A DNA stretch of 64,000 nt from Deltaproteobacteria bacterium (GTDB lineage Bacteria; Desulfobacterota; Desulfarculia; Adiutricales; Adiutricaceae). Every line of letters starts with the position of its first letter. Within the stretch, counting starts at the first letter, position 1. The stretch is from contig JAISEK010000138.1 in NCBI GenBank assembly GCA_031264145.1, forward strand, positions 38,036-102,035, in the 5' to 3' direction. Below the pieces are notes generated by a model that was not told where the DNA came from, did not search any database, and saw nothing but the letters and a program-made list of their open reading frames with translations. Positions 53,129 through 61,964 of the stretch are shown one piece after another. A program made the position numbers and the translations under genes.

Positions 53129-53553
53129 GGGAAAGCCGGCATTGAAAGGCATCGCTCTCGCCCTGTCTTTCATCGAACGTCGGGGAGAAACGGCCGAGCT
53201 TCATGGGCGGGAGCCATATTCAACAGCCATGCCAGACGAAAAGAGGTCCCGGGCCGGCACCGCCTTTCCGGAACAAAGGACCCGAGGGGATGGCCCTCCA
53301 TCGCCGGCCGTTTTCACGCATTGCCGGCCCCAGGCCGTCAGTTCCCGCCGGATCGGGGCCCAGGGGTCAGGCCCCAGAGCCTGAAAAATGGCTATTGCCG
53401 GAAGCATGCGCCCCGGGCCAGAGACGCGGCGCAGTTTTGCCAATAAGATTCCAGGGCCATGCGAGCAATGACGCCAGCCTGACCATCCGCTTGGCCTGGC
53501 CCCCGCTATCCGCCGTTTGGCCGATACGGGGTACCTGGGCCCTGCCTTCGTGC
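53129..53553. other. Spacer between the Sel1 and GcvH-like genes
   Basis: About 425 bases, GC-rich, no supported gene. Open frames are overlaps or lack starts. Confidence 0.45.
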
Positions 53554-53606
53554 ATCCCTGGCAAAAAGAGCCCCGGCCATGGGCCGGGGCTCTTTTTGCC
53601 AGGGAT
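53554..53606. terminator. Perfect 25-bp-arm bidirectional terminator
   Basis: The arms ATCCCTGGCAAAAAGAGCCC... and their exact complement surround a 3-base loop, ATG. The stem holds GC-rich GAGCCCCGGCC followed on either strand by a T5 run. It would end both the plus-strand Sel1 gene and the minus-strand GcvH-like gene. Confidence 0.85.
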
Positions 53607-53646
53607 CGGTGCCGTCACGGCCGTCCCCGATGGGGACCGCGAAGCG

Positions 53647-54162
53647 TCAGTACTCGTCGTCATCGTCATCGTAATAATCGTCATCGTCCTCATCGTCGTC
53701 CTCATCGTCGTCGTCGTCATCGTCATCGTAGAAGAAACCGTCGTCGTCATCGTCCTCGTCCTCGTCATCGTCGTCCTCGTCCTCCAAGAGGTAGTCCTCG
53801 TACTCTTCGCGGGTCATGAGGTCGTCATACTCGGAGATGGAGCCGACCTCCATGCGGACCAGCCAGCCCTCCTCGTAGGGATCCTCCATGATGGCCTCGG
53901 GGGAGTCCACGATGTCCTCGTTGACGCCCAGAATCTCGCCGGTCACGGGGGCCAACAGCTTGAAGCTGGCCCCCTTGCCGAAGGCGACGCGGCCAAAGGG
54001 CTGATCCTTGAGGAAATCATCACCCTCATTGGGCAGACGCACGCTGGTTAGCTCGGAGAATTCGTTTATGCCCTCCTCGGTCAGGCCGATAATGGCATGG
54101 TTGTCCTCATCAAGTTTGACCCAAAGGTGGTCTGGGGTATATTTAAGCAAGCGCAAATCCAC
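53647..54162 (-). CDS. GcvH-like protein with poly-acidic C-tail
   Basis: 171 residues. Residues 1-125 follow the glycine-cleavage H-protein: RLLKYTPDHLWVKLDEDNHAIIGLTEEGI, LTSVRLPNEGD, and LLAPVTGEILGVNEDIVDSPEAI, ending GWLVRM. At the lipoyl-lysine position (normally ESVKA) it reads AFGKGASF, with spacing to APVTGE one residue longer, so lipoylation is uncertain. The last 45 residues are almost all Asp/Glu with a few Tyr. The GTG start at 54162 is chosen because AAGGAGG lies 5 bases before. No gcvT or gcvP is nearby. Confidence 0.82.
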   Translation of the reverse strand: MDLRLLKYTPDHLWVKLDEDNHAIIGLTEEGINEFSELTSVRLPNEGDDFLKDQPFGRVAFGKGASFKLLAPVTGEILGVNEDIVDSPEAIMEDPYEEGWLVRMEVGSISEYDDLMTREEYEDYLLEDEDDDDEDEDDDDDGFFYDDDDDDDDEDDDEDDDDYYDDDDDEY

Positions 54163-54502
54163 ATTTGCCTCCTTTGGTGGCGTGGTTGACACTGGAAAGA
54201 GATCGCCTGGACAAGCCGGCTGGCCCTGCCGGGACCTGGAGGACTGGGACCGGCGGCCGGCAAAAAGCCACGGCCGCCATCCGTCAACTACTTACATTAT
54301 GGCAGAGATAATTTCAAGTTCTTTTTTGCTGCCCCGCGCCGGCGCCCCCGCTGGGCCCCAGGCCGGCCGTTTTCCCGCCAGGCTGTGATGTGTGGCGGGG
54401 CTGTGCTATACTTGTCGGGCCAAAGTGGGCCGGGAGAGACGCCTCCCGGAAAGGGACAGCGCCGCGCTGGCCCCCGGCCCATCCCGACCCGACAAAAAAC
54501 AT
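54163..54502. other. Divergent spacer between the GcvH-like gene and cobS
   Basis: 340 bases. A TATACT near 54406 could be a -10 for cobS. The B12-riboswitch box GCCACTG was not seen, so a cobalamin riboswitch is not supported. Confidence 0.45.
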
Positions 54503-55267
54503 ATGAGCCCGCGCCTGGCCATGATCCGTACCATCCTCAATTCCATCGCCTTCCTGACCCTGTTGCCCATAAGGGCCGACGGAGGCCTGACGCCAGCGGA
54601 GATGGGCCGCTTCCCGGCCTGCTATCCCCTGGTCGGGCTGATCCTGGGCCTCATATCGTTCGTCCTGGCCACCCTTTTGTCCTGGACCGGCCTTCCGACG
54701 GCGGCCGCGGCCATTTTCCTGGTGACCGCCCAGATAGTCCTTACCCGGGGATTCCATCTTGACGGCCTGGCCGACTCGGCCGACGCCCTCCTTTCCCACC
54801 GGAGCGTCGAGCGCAAGCTTGAGATTTTCAAGGACAGCCATCTGGGGACCTTCGGGGTCCTGGCCATCGTCCTGGACGTCCTCCTGAAGGCCAGCCTCAT
54901 CTCCGCCCTGGCCCTGGACGGCCGCTTCCCGCCCCACCTCCTGCTCCTCTATCCCCTCTGGGGCCGCCTGGCCGCCTCGGTCGTGGCCACCCGCTCCCGC
55001 TACGCCCGCCCCGGGGGCGGCCTGGGGCACGACATGGTCGCCCACAGCGGCCCCAGGGAACTCTGGGTCGCCACCCTCTACGGCCAGGCCATCTCGCTGC
55101 TCTTCGGCCCCTGGTCCCTGGCCTGCGCCATTGTAGCCTTGCTGGCCGGGTTCCTCCTGGCCAGGCTCTGGCGGCATTGCCTGGGCGGGGTCACCGGCGA
55201 TCTCCTGGGGGCCACGGTCGAGCTGGGCGAGATTGTCTCCCTGGCCGCCTTCGCGCTCGTCGGCTGA
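54503..55267 (+). CDS. cobS: Adenosylcobinamide-GDP ribazoletransferase (cobalamin synthase)
   Basis: 254 residues, an integral membrane protein with several helices. Signature stretches: SIAFLTLLPI, YPLVGLILGL, GFHLDGLADSADAL, the acidic metal site with D-G-L-A-D, and HLGTFGVLAIVLDVLLKA and RYARPGGGLG. It joins the lower ligand ribazole to the corrin in the last steps of B12 synthesis. This fits the corrinoid-dependent methyltransferases elsewhere in the window. No other cob gene is adjacent. Confidence 0.93.
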   Translation: MSPRLAMIRTILNSIAFLTLLPIRADGGLTPAEMGRFPACYPLVGLILGLISFVLATLLSWTGLPTAAAAIFLVTAQIVLTRGFHLDGLADSADALLSHRSVERKLEIFKDSHLGTFGVLAIVLDVLLKASLISALALDGRFPPHLLLLYPLWGRLAASVVATRSRYARPGGGLGHDMVAHSGPRELWVATLYGQAISLLFGPWSLACAIVALLAGFLLARLWRHCLGGVTGDLLGATVELGEIVSLAAFALVG

Positions 55268-55405
55268 GCCCATGGGCCCAGGCGGTTGATTTTCGCCGCC
55301 CCCTCATGGTATTGGTCAATCCCGACGCCATCCCGGGGCCCGCCAGCGGGCCCATCACCCAAACTGGTCCGCCCGCCGGACGCCAAAGCCAGGGGAATAA
55401 GGAGC

Positions 55406-56602
<1,197 letters not shown>

Positions 56603-56640
56603 GGTCCGGGATTTTCCGAACACCAAGAGCGAAGGGAGGC

Positions 56641-58614
56641 ATGGCGGCCCGGGGGAAGATCCCGGGCCCGCCGGACGACATGGCGGAGCCGCAAAACATA
56701 ACCAGAAAGATAATGGCCGCCCACCTAAGGGCCGGCGAGCTCAGGGCGGGCACGGAGATAGGCCTCCAGATTGACCAGACCCTGGTCCACGACGCGACCG
56801 GCCAGATGGCCCTCCTCCAGTTCGAGGCCCTGGGCTTCCCCAGGGTGGCCACCAGGAGATCGCTGGTCTACTCGGACCACAACATCCTGCAGGTCGGCTT
56901 CGAGAACGCCGACGACCACGCCTTCCTGGCCTCGGCCGCCAGGCGCTTCGGGCTCTTCTTCTCCAAGACCGGGAACGGCATCTGCCACCAGGTGAACATC
57001 GAGCGCTTCGCTGTCCCGGGGGAGACCCTCCTGGGGGCCGACAGCCACACCACCACCGGCGGGGCCGTCGGGCAGCTGGCCATCGGGGCGGGCGGCCTGG
57101 ACGTGGCCGTGGCCATGGGCGGGAGGCCCTTCTTCCTCCCGATGCCCAGGGTCGTCAGGATCTCGCTGTCCGGCTCCCTGGCCCCCTGGGTCCGGCCCAA
57201 GGACCTGGCCCTGGAGATCCTGAGGCGCCTCACGGTCTCCGGCGGCCGGGGGGCGGTCCTGGAGTTCGACGGGCCGGGCCTGGCGGGGCTCTCGGTCCCG
57301 GACAGGGCCACGGTGGCCAACATGAGCATCGAGACCGGGGCCATCACGGCCGTCTTCCCCTCGGACGGGAACACCCTCGACTTTCTCCGGCGCCAGGACC
57401 GGGCCGGCGACTTCCGGCCCCTGGCGGCCGACCCCGGGGCCACCTACGACCAGGAGCTGGCGATCGACCTCTCCGGCCTCGAGCCCCTGGCGGCCGCCCC
57501 CCACTCGCCGGACAACGTCCGGAAGGTCTCGGAACTGGCCGGGGCGAGGGTGGACCAGGTGGCCATAGGCTCCTGCACCAACTCCTCCTTTTCCGACCTC
57601 ATGGCCGTGGCCGGCATCCTCGCTGGCCGCCGGGCCGCACCCGGGGTCAGCCTCATAGTCGCCCCCGGCTCCCGGCAGGTCCTCCTGGAGCTGGCCAGGC
57701 GGGGAGCCCTGGCCGACCTGGTCCAGGCCGGGGCCAGGATCATGGAGGTGGCCTGCGGCTTCTGCAACGGCGTCGGCCAGGCCCCCAGGACCGGCGGGAT
57801 CTCCCTTCGGACCTCCAACCGCAACTTCCCTGGCCGCAGCGGCACCCCCTCGGCCGGCCTCTTCCTGGTCAGCCCGGAGACGGCCGCGGTCTCGGCCCTC
57901 TCCGGGGTCCTCAGCGACCCCAGGGGCCATGGCCGGCCCGTCGAGGTCGTCTGGCCCGAGAGGCTCGAGATCGACGACCACATGATCCTGCCCCCGGCCC
58001 CAGAGGGCCAGGGGGAGGAGATCATCCGGGGCCCAAACATCGCCCCCCTGCCCAGGTTCCAGGCGCCCCCCCCGACCCTGGAGGGCCCGGTCATGCTGGC
58101 CCTGGGCGACAACGTGACCACCGACGACATCCTCCCGGCCGGGGCCCACATCCTGGCCCTCAGGTCGAACATCCCGGCCATATCCCGCTACATCTTCCAC
58201 AACGTCGATCCCTCCTTCCCCGACCGCCAGAGGGAGGCCGGCTCGGGCTTCGTGGTGGCCGGCGCCAACTACGGCCAGGGCTCAAGCCGCGAGCACGCCG
58301 CCCTGGCCCCCAGGTTCCTGGGCCTCTCCGGGGTGGTGGCCGCGAGCTTCGCCCGCATCCACAAGGCCAACCTCTGCAATTTCGGGATCTGGCCCCTGGA
58401 GTTCCTGGATCCGGCCGTCCTGGGACGGCTCAGGCCAGGGCACAGGCTGGTCCTCCCGGGGATCGGGCCCTCCCTCGGGCCCGGCTCCGAGCTGGACATG
58501 TCCTGCCGGGAGACCGGGGAGACGTTCAGGGTCAAGATCGACGTCTCGGCCCGCCAGCTGGCCATGCTCCTGGCCGGGGGGCTCCTGGCGCTGGAGGCCG
58601 GCCGCCGGCCCTAG
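56641..58614 (+). CDS. Aconitate hydratase
   Basis: 657 residues, the shorter, two-piece-like aconitase type. YSDHNIL, NGICHQVN, GADSHTTTGGA, the first cluster Cys in IGSCTNSSFSDL and the Cys pair in VACGFCNGVG are seen. The usual GPCIG here reads GFCNG. The swivel domain carries GDNVTTDDILPAG, GSSREHAALAPR and NCxNF-like AHKANLCNFGIWPLEF. The 4Fe-4S cluster isomerises citrate. ATG 56641 lies very near a GGGAGG; a second in-frame ATG at 56680 is possible. It follows icd. Confidence 0.92.
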   Translation: MAARGKIPGPPDDMAEPQNITRKIMAAHLRAGELRAGTEIGLQIDQTLVHDATGQMALLQFEALGFPRVATRRSLVYSDHNILQVGFENADDHAFLASAARRFGLFFSKTGNGICHQVNIERFAVPGETLLGADSHTTTGGAVGQLAIGAGGLDVAVAMGGRPFFLPMPRVVRISLSGSLAPWVRPKDLALEILRRLTVSGGRGAVLEFDGPGLAGLSVPDRATVANMSIETGAITAVFPSDGNTLDFLRRQDRAGDFRPLAADPGATYDQELAIDLSGLEPLAAAPHSPDNVRKVSELAGARVDQVAIGSCTNSSFSDLMAVAGILAGRRAAPGVSLIVAPGSRQVLLELARRGALADLVQAGARIMEVACGFCNGVGQAPRTGGISLRTSNRNFPGRSGTPSAGLFLVSPETAAVSALSGVLSDPRGHGRPVEVVWPERLEIDDHMILPPAPEGQGEEIIRGPNIAPLPRFQAPPPTLEGPVMLALGDNVTTDDILPAGAHILALRSNIPAISRYIFHNVDPSFPDRQREAGSGFVVAGANYGQGSSREHAALAPRFLGLSGVVAASFARIHKANLCNFGIWPLEFLDPAVLGRLRPGHRLVLPGIGPSLGPGSELDMSCRETGETFRVKIDVSARQLAMLLAGGLLALEAGRRP

Positions 58615-58665
58615 GCCCCAACCCCTTTCCCGCCCCGGGGCCGCCCGGGGCCAAGGGACCAAACC

Positions 58666-59565
58666 ATGACGATCACAGCCTTCATCTTTCCAGGCCAGGG
58701 CGGACAGTTCGTGGGCCAGGGCCGGGAGTGGGCCAAAAACGACCCCGGCTCGGCCCGGCTCTTCCAGCTGGCCGACCAGGCCAGCGGCAGACCCATAGGC
58801 CGGCTCTCCCTGGAGGGGCCCCTGGAGGAGCTCTCCAGGACCGAGAACCTCCAGCCGGCCGTCCTGGCCGTGGGCCTGGCCGCCGCGAGGCAGCTGAGGC
58901 TCAGGGGCGTCGAGCCGGCCTTCGCCGCCGGCCACTCCCTGGGCGAGTACGGGGCCCTGGCCCTGGCCGGGGTCATTTCCGAGGAAAAGGCCTTCGCCCT
59001 GGTGGCCCGGCGCTCCGAGCTGATGGCCAGGGCGGCCGAGGGGGCAGGGGGGAGCATGAGCGCCATCCTGGGCCTGGCCCCGGAGATGGTCGAGGCCGTC
59101 TGCGAGCTGGCCCGCCACGAGGGCCAGGTCGTGGCCGCCAACTTCAACTCCCCGCAGCAGACCGTCATCTCCGGCGAGGCCAGGGCCGTGGCCGCCGCCG
59201 TCCGCTTCGCCGGCCTCAAGGGCGGCAAGGCCGTCCCTCTGCCGGTCACCGGGGCCTTCCACAGCCCCCTGATGGCCCATGCCTCCGAGGCCTTCGCCCG
59301 GATCCTGGACGAGACGGAGTTCGCGAGGCCCCTCTTCCCGGTCTCGCCCAACGCCTCGGGCCACCCGACCGACGACCCCGACGAGCTCAGGGACCTCCTG
59401 AAGAGGCAGATGACCAGCCCCGTCCTGTGGACGAGGACCATCGAGGGGCTGGCCGCCGCCGGGGCCGAGTCCTTCGTCGAGTGCTGGCCCAAGGCCTACC
59501 TCGGGCCCCTGATCCGCAAGACCCTGGGCCCCGCCCATAAGGCCCAGGTCTCGGCGGCCTCCTAG
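58666..59565 (+). CDS. fabD: Malonyl-CoA:ACP transacylase
   Basis: 299 residues. It starts AFIFPGQGGQFVGQG with the conserved GQGGQ. The active serine is Ser91 in AGHSLGEYGALA; the partner His is in VTGAFHSPLM; NFNSPQQTVISG is typical. It loads malonate onto acyl-carrier protein for fatty-acid synthesis, in the cytoplasm. It lies in an odd neighbourhood (aconitase, PBP1C), without fabH or fabG. Confidence 0.94.
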   Translation: MTITAFIFPGQGGQFVGQGREWAKNDPGSARLFQLADQASGRPIGRLSLEGPLEELSRTENLQPAVLAVGLAAARQLRLRGVEPAFAAGHSLGEYGALALAGVISEEKAFALVARRSELMARAAEGAGGSMSAILGLAPEMVEAVCELARHEGQVVAANFNSPQQTVISGEARAVAAAVRFAGLKGGKAVPLPVTGAFHSPLMAHASEAFARILDETEFARPLFPVSPNASGHPTDDPDELRDLLKRQMTSPVLWTRTIEGLAAAGAESFVECWPKAYLGPLIRKTLGPAHKAQVSAAS

Positions 59566-59642
59566 GAGATGGTCTCCCCGGCCACAGCCAGGCGCCTCGG
59601 CGGGCCCGTCAAGGCCGCCGCTGGCCCCATCCTCCGCCGGAA

Positions 59643-61964
59643 GTGACCGCCCGCCCCCGCGGCGGCCCCAGGAAGGGCCGCCAGCCCGGGGAGCCCGCCC
59701 GGCCCAGGCGGGGACGGGCCAAGGCCATGAGGACCGCCCTCCTGCTGGCCGTCCCGGCCATCGCGATTGGCCTGGGCCTTTTCTGGCTCGCCCTGGGCTG
59801 GCTGCCCGATCCCCTGGGCCGGGAGGCCCGGTGGGACTACACGGTCACCCTGACCGACCGCCATGGCCTGGTCCTCAGGGAGATCTGGCCGCCGCCCATG
59901 GGCCGCCGGGACCTCAGGCGCCTCGACGAGTTCAGCCCCCTCCTGGTCGAGGCCGTCATCGCCGCCGAGGACAAGCGCTTCAGGCTCCACCCCGGCGTCG
60001 ACCCCCTGGCCATGCTCAGGGCCCTGGGCCAGAACCTCAGGGGCGGCAAGGTCGTCAGCGGCTTCTCGACCATCACCATGCAGCTGGCCCGGCTGTCCGG
60101 CGGCCTGGACCAGGGCTCCCGCTCGATCCCCCGCAAGCTCAGGGAGATCTTCCTGGCCCTCCGCATCGAGCGCCTCCATCCAAAGGACGAGATCCTGGCC
60201 CTTTACCTGAACTCGGCCCCGGTCGGCGGCCCCAACGTCGGCTTCCAGGCCGCGGCCAAGGCCTGGCTCGGGAAGACGGCCCTCGATCTCTCGCCGGCCG
60301 AGGCGGCCTTCCTGGCCGGCCTCCCGGCCCGGCCAGGAAGGCCCGGCCCCTTTCCCAGCCCCAATTCCCTGGCCAGGAAGGACATGATCCTGCGCCGGCT
60401 CCTAGCCGGCGGCCATCTGGCCCCCGAGGAGGCCCGGCGGGCCCTCGAGGAGCCCCTGGCCCTGTCCCAGGCCGGCAAGTTCTTCAGGGCCCCCCACTTC
60501 GCCGCCCAGGCGGCCAAGACGCTTCCGGCCCTCCCGCCCAAGACCGTCGCCACCACCATCGACCTCCAGCTGCAGGAGAGGATCGAGGAGATGGCCCGGG
60601 CCACGACCGAGAGGTTCAAGGGCCAGGGCCTCACCCAGGTGGCCGTGGTCGTCCTGAGCGTCCCGGAGCGGGAGGTCCTGGCCTACGTCGGCTCGACCGA
60701 CTTCTTCGACCCCGACGAGGGCCAGATCGACGGCGTGGCCAAGCCGCGCCAGCCCGGCTCGGCCCTCAAGCCCTTCATCTACGCCCTCGGCCTGGAGAGG
60801 AGGGCCCTGACGGCCTCGACCCTCGTCAACGACGAGGCCGCGGACTTCGTGGTCGCCGGCGGCTCGTACAGCCCCCGCAACTACTCCGGGGCCAGCCATG
60901 GGCCCGTCCCGGCCCGCCTGGCCCTGGCCAGCTCCCTGAACCTCCCGGCCGTCAACCTGACCTCCCTGCTGGGGGTCGACGAGGTCCTTGCCTACCTCAG
61001 GGGCCTGGGGCTTTCCACCCTCTCCCGGGCCCCCGAGCATTATGGCCTGGGGCTGGCCCTGGGCGGGGGAGAGGTCACCCTCCTGGACCTCTCCTCCGCC
61101 TACGCCGCCCTGGCCGACGGGGGCCGCCTGGTGGCCCCCGTCATGATCCTGGGAGGGGAGGAGGCCGCCCGGGCCCGCTCGGGCCTCAGGCAGGCCATCA
61201 GCCCAGGGGCGGCCTTCATCGTCTCTGACATCCTCTCGGACGACCAGGCCCGGGCCACCGGCTTCGGCGCCGGCGGCCCCCTGGCCACGCCCTACCCCTC
61301 CTCGGTCAAGACGGGCACCAGCAAGAACTTCCGGGACAACTGGTGCCTGGGCTACACCGACGGCTTCGTGGTCGGCGTCTGGGCCGGCAACTTCCAGGCC
61401 CGGCCCATGAGCCGGGTCTCGGGCATCACCGGGGCCGGGCACCTGTGGAGGGCCGTGGCCGACCTCCTGGCCGAGCTGCGGCCGCCGGCCCGCCTGGTCA
61501 GGCCCCCGGGCGTGGAGGCCGTCCAGGTCTGCCCGATCTCGGGCCTCCCGGCCGGCCCCGACTGCCCCAACCTGAGAATCGAGTACTTCCTGGCCGGGAC
61601 GGCGGGAGGGCCCAGGTGCGACCACCCCCGCATGGCCAGGCCCGCCGGCCGGCCAGGCACCCCCGTGGTCGGCCTGCGGCCAGGCTTCGGGCTCCTGAGC
61701 CCCAAGTCCGGCGAGATCTACGCCCTGGACCCAGGCCTCCCGCCCGAGTTCCAGGCCATCATGGCCATCGTCCAGGCCGCGCCCGGCTCCGACGAGCTGG
61801 TGGTCTCCCACAATGGCCGGGAGATAGCCAGGCGCGCGGTCAGCGGGGCCGGGCGGGCCTCCGTGCCGGTCACCCTGGCCAGGGGCCGGCAGGTCGTCGA
61901 GGCCAGGGCCCTCAGGGAGGGGCGGGAAATCGGGGCCGACCGGGCGGTCTTCCTGGTCAAATGA
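59643..61964 (+). CDS. pbpC: Penicillin-binding protein 1C
   Basis: 773 residues. A basic N-tail leads to one membrane helix (TALLLAVPAIAIGLGLFWLALGW). The glycosyltransferase domain has EAVIAAEDKRFRLHPGVD and GFSTITMQLARL. The transpeptidase domain has Ser373-x-x-Lys376 (PGSALKP), SSLN and KTGTS. The C-terminal BiPBP-type domain follows. It builds peptidoglycan strands at the membrane. The GTG start at 59643 has a weak ribosome site; ATG 59727 is a possible alternative. Its stop overlaps the recG start. Confidence 0.92.
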   Translation: MTARPRGGPRKGRQPGEPARPRRGRAKAMRTALLLAVPAIAIGLGLFWLALGWLPDPLGREARWDYTVTLTDRHGLVLREIWPPPMGRRDLRRLDEFSPLLVEAVIAAEDKRFRLHPGVDPLAMLRALGQNLRGGKVVSGFSTITMQLARLSGGLDQGSRSIPRKLREIFLALRIERLHPKDEILALYLNSAPVGGPNVGFQAAAKAWLGKTALDLSPAEAAFLAGLPARPGRPGPFPSPNSLARKDMILRRLLAGGHLAPEEARRALEEPLALSQAGKFFRAPHFAAQAAKTLPALPPKTVATTIDLQLQERIEEMARATTERFKGQGLTQVAVVVLSVPEREVLAYVGSTDFFDPDEGQIDGVAKPRQPGSALKPFIYALGLERRALTASTLVNDEAADFVVAGGSYSPRNYSGASHGPVPARLALASSLNLPAVNLTSLLGVDEVLAYLRGLGLSTLSRAPEHYGLGLALGGGEVTLLDLSSAYAALADGGRLVAPVMILGGEEAARARSGLRQAISPGAAFIVSDILSDDQARATGFGAGGPLATPYPSSVKTGTSKNFRDNWCLGYTDGFVVGVWAGNFQARPMSRVSGITGAGHLWRAVADLLAELRPPARLVRPPGVEAVQVCPISGLPAGPDCPNLRIEYFLAGTAGGPRCDHPRMARPAGRPGTPVVGLRPGFGLLSPKSGEIYALDPGLPPEFQAIMAIVQAAPGSDELVVSHNGREIARRAVSGAGRASVPVTLARGRQVVEARALREGREIGADRAVFLVK

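Noticed and set aside
53640..53800. GTC/ATC-type microsatellite
   Set aside because: It is the antisense of the Asp/Glu tail of the GcvH-like gene, with an intact frame.
54300..54502. Cobalamin riboswitch before cobS
   Set aside because: No B12 box (GCCACTG) and no matching multi-stem layout was found.
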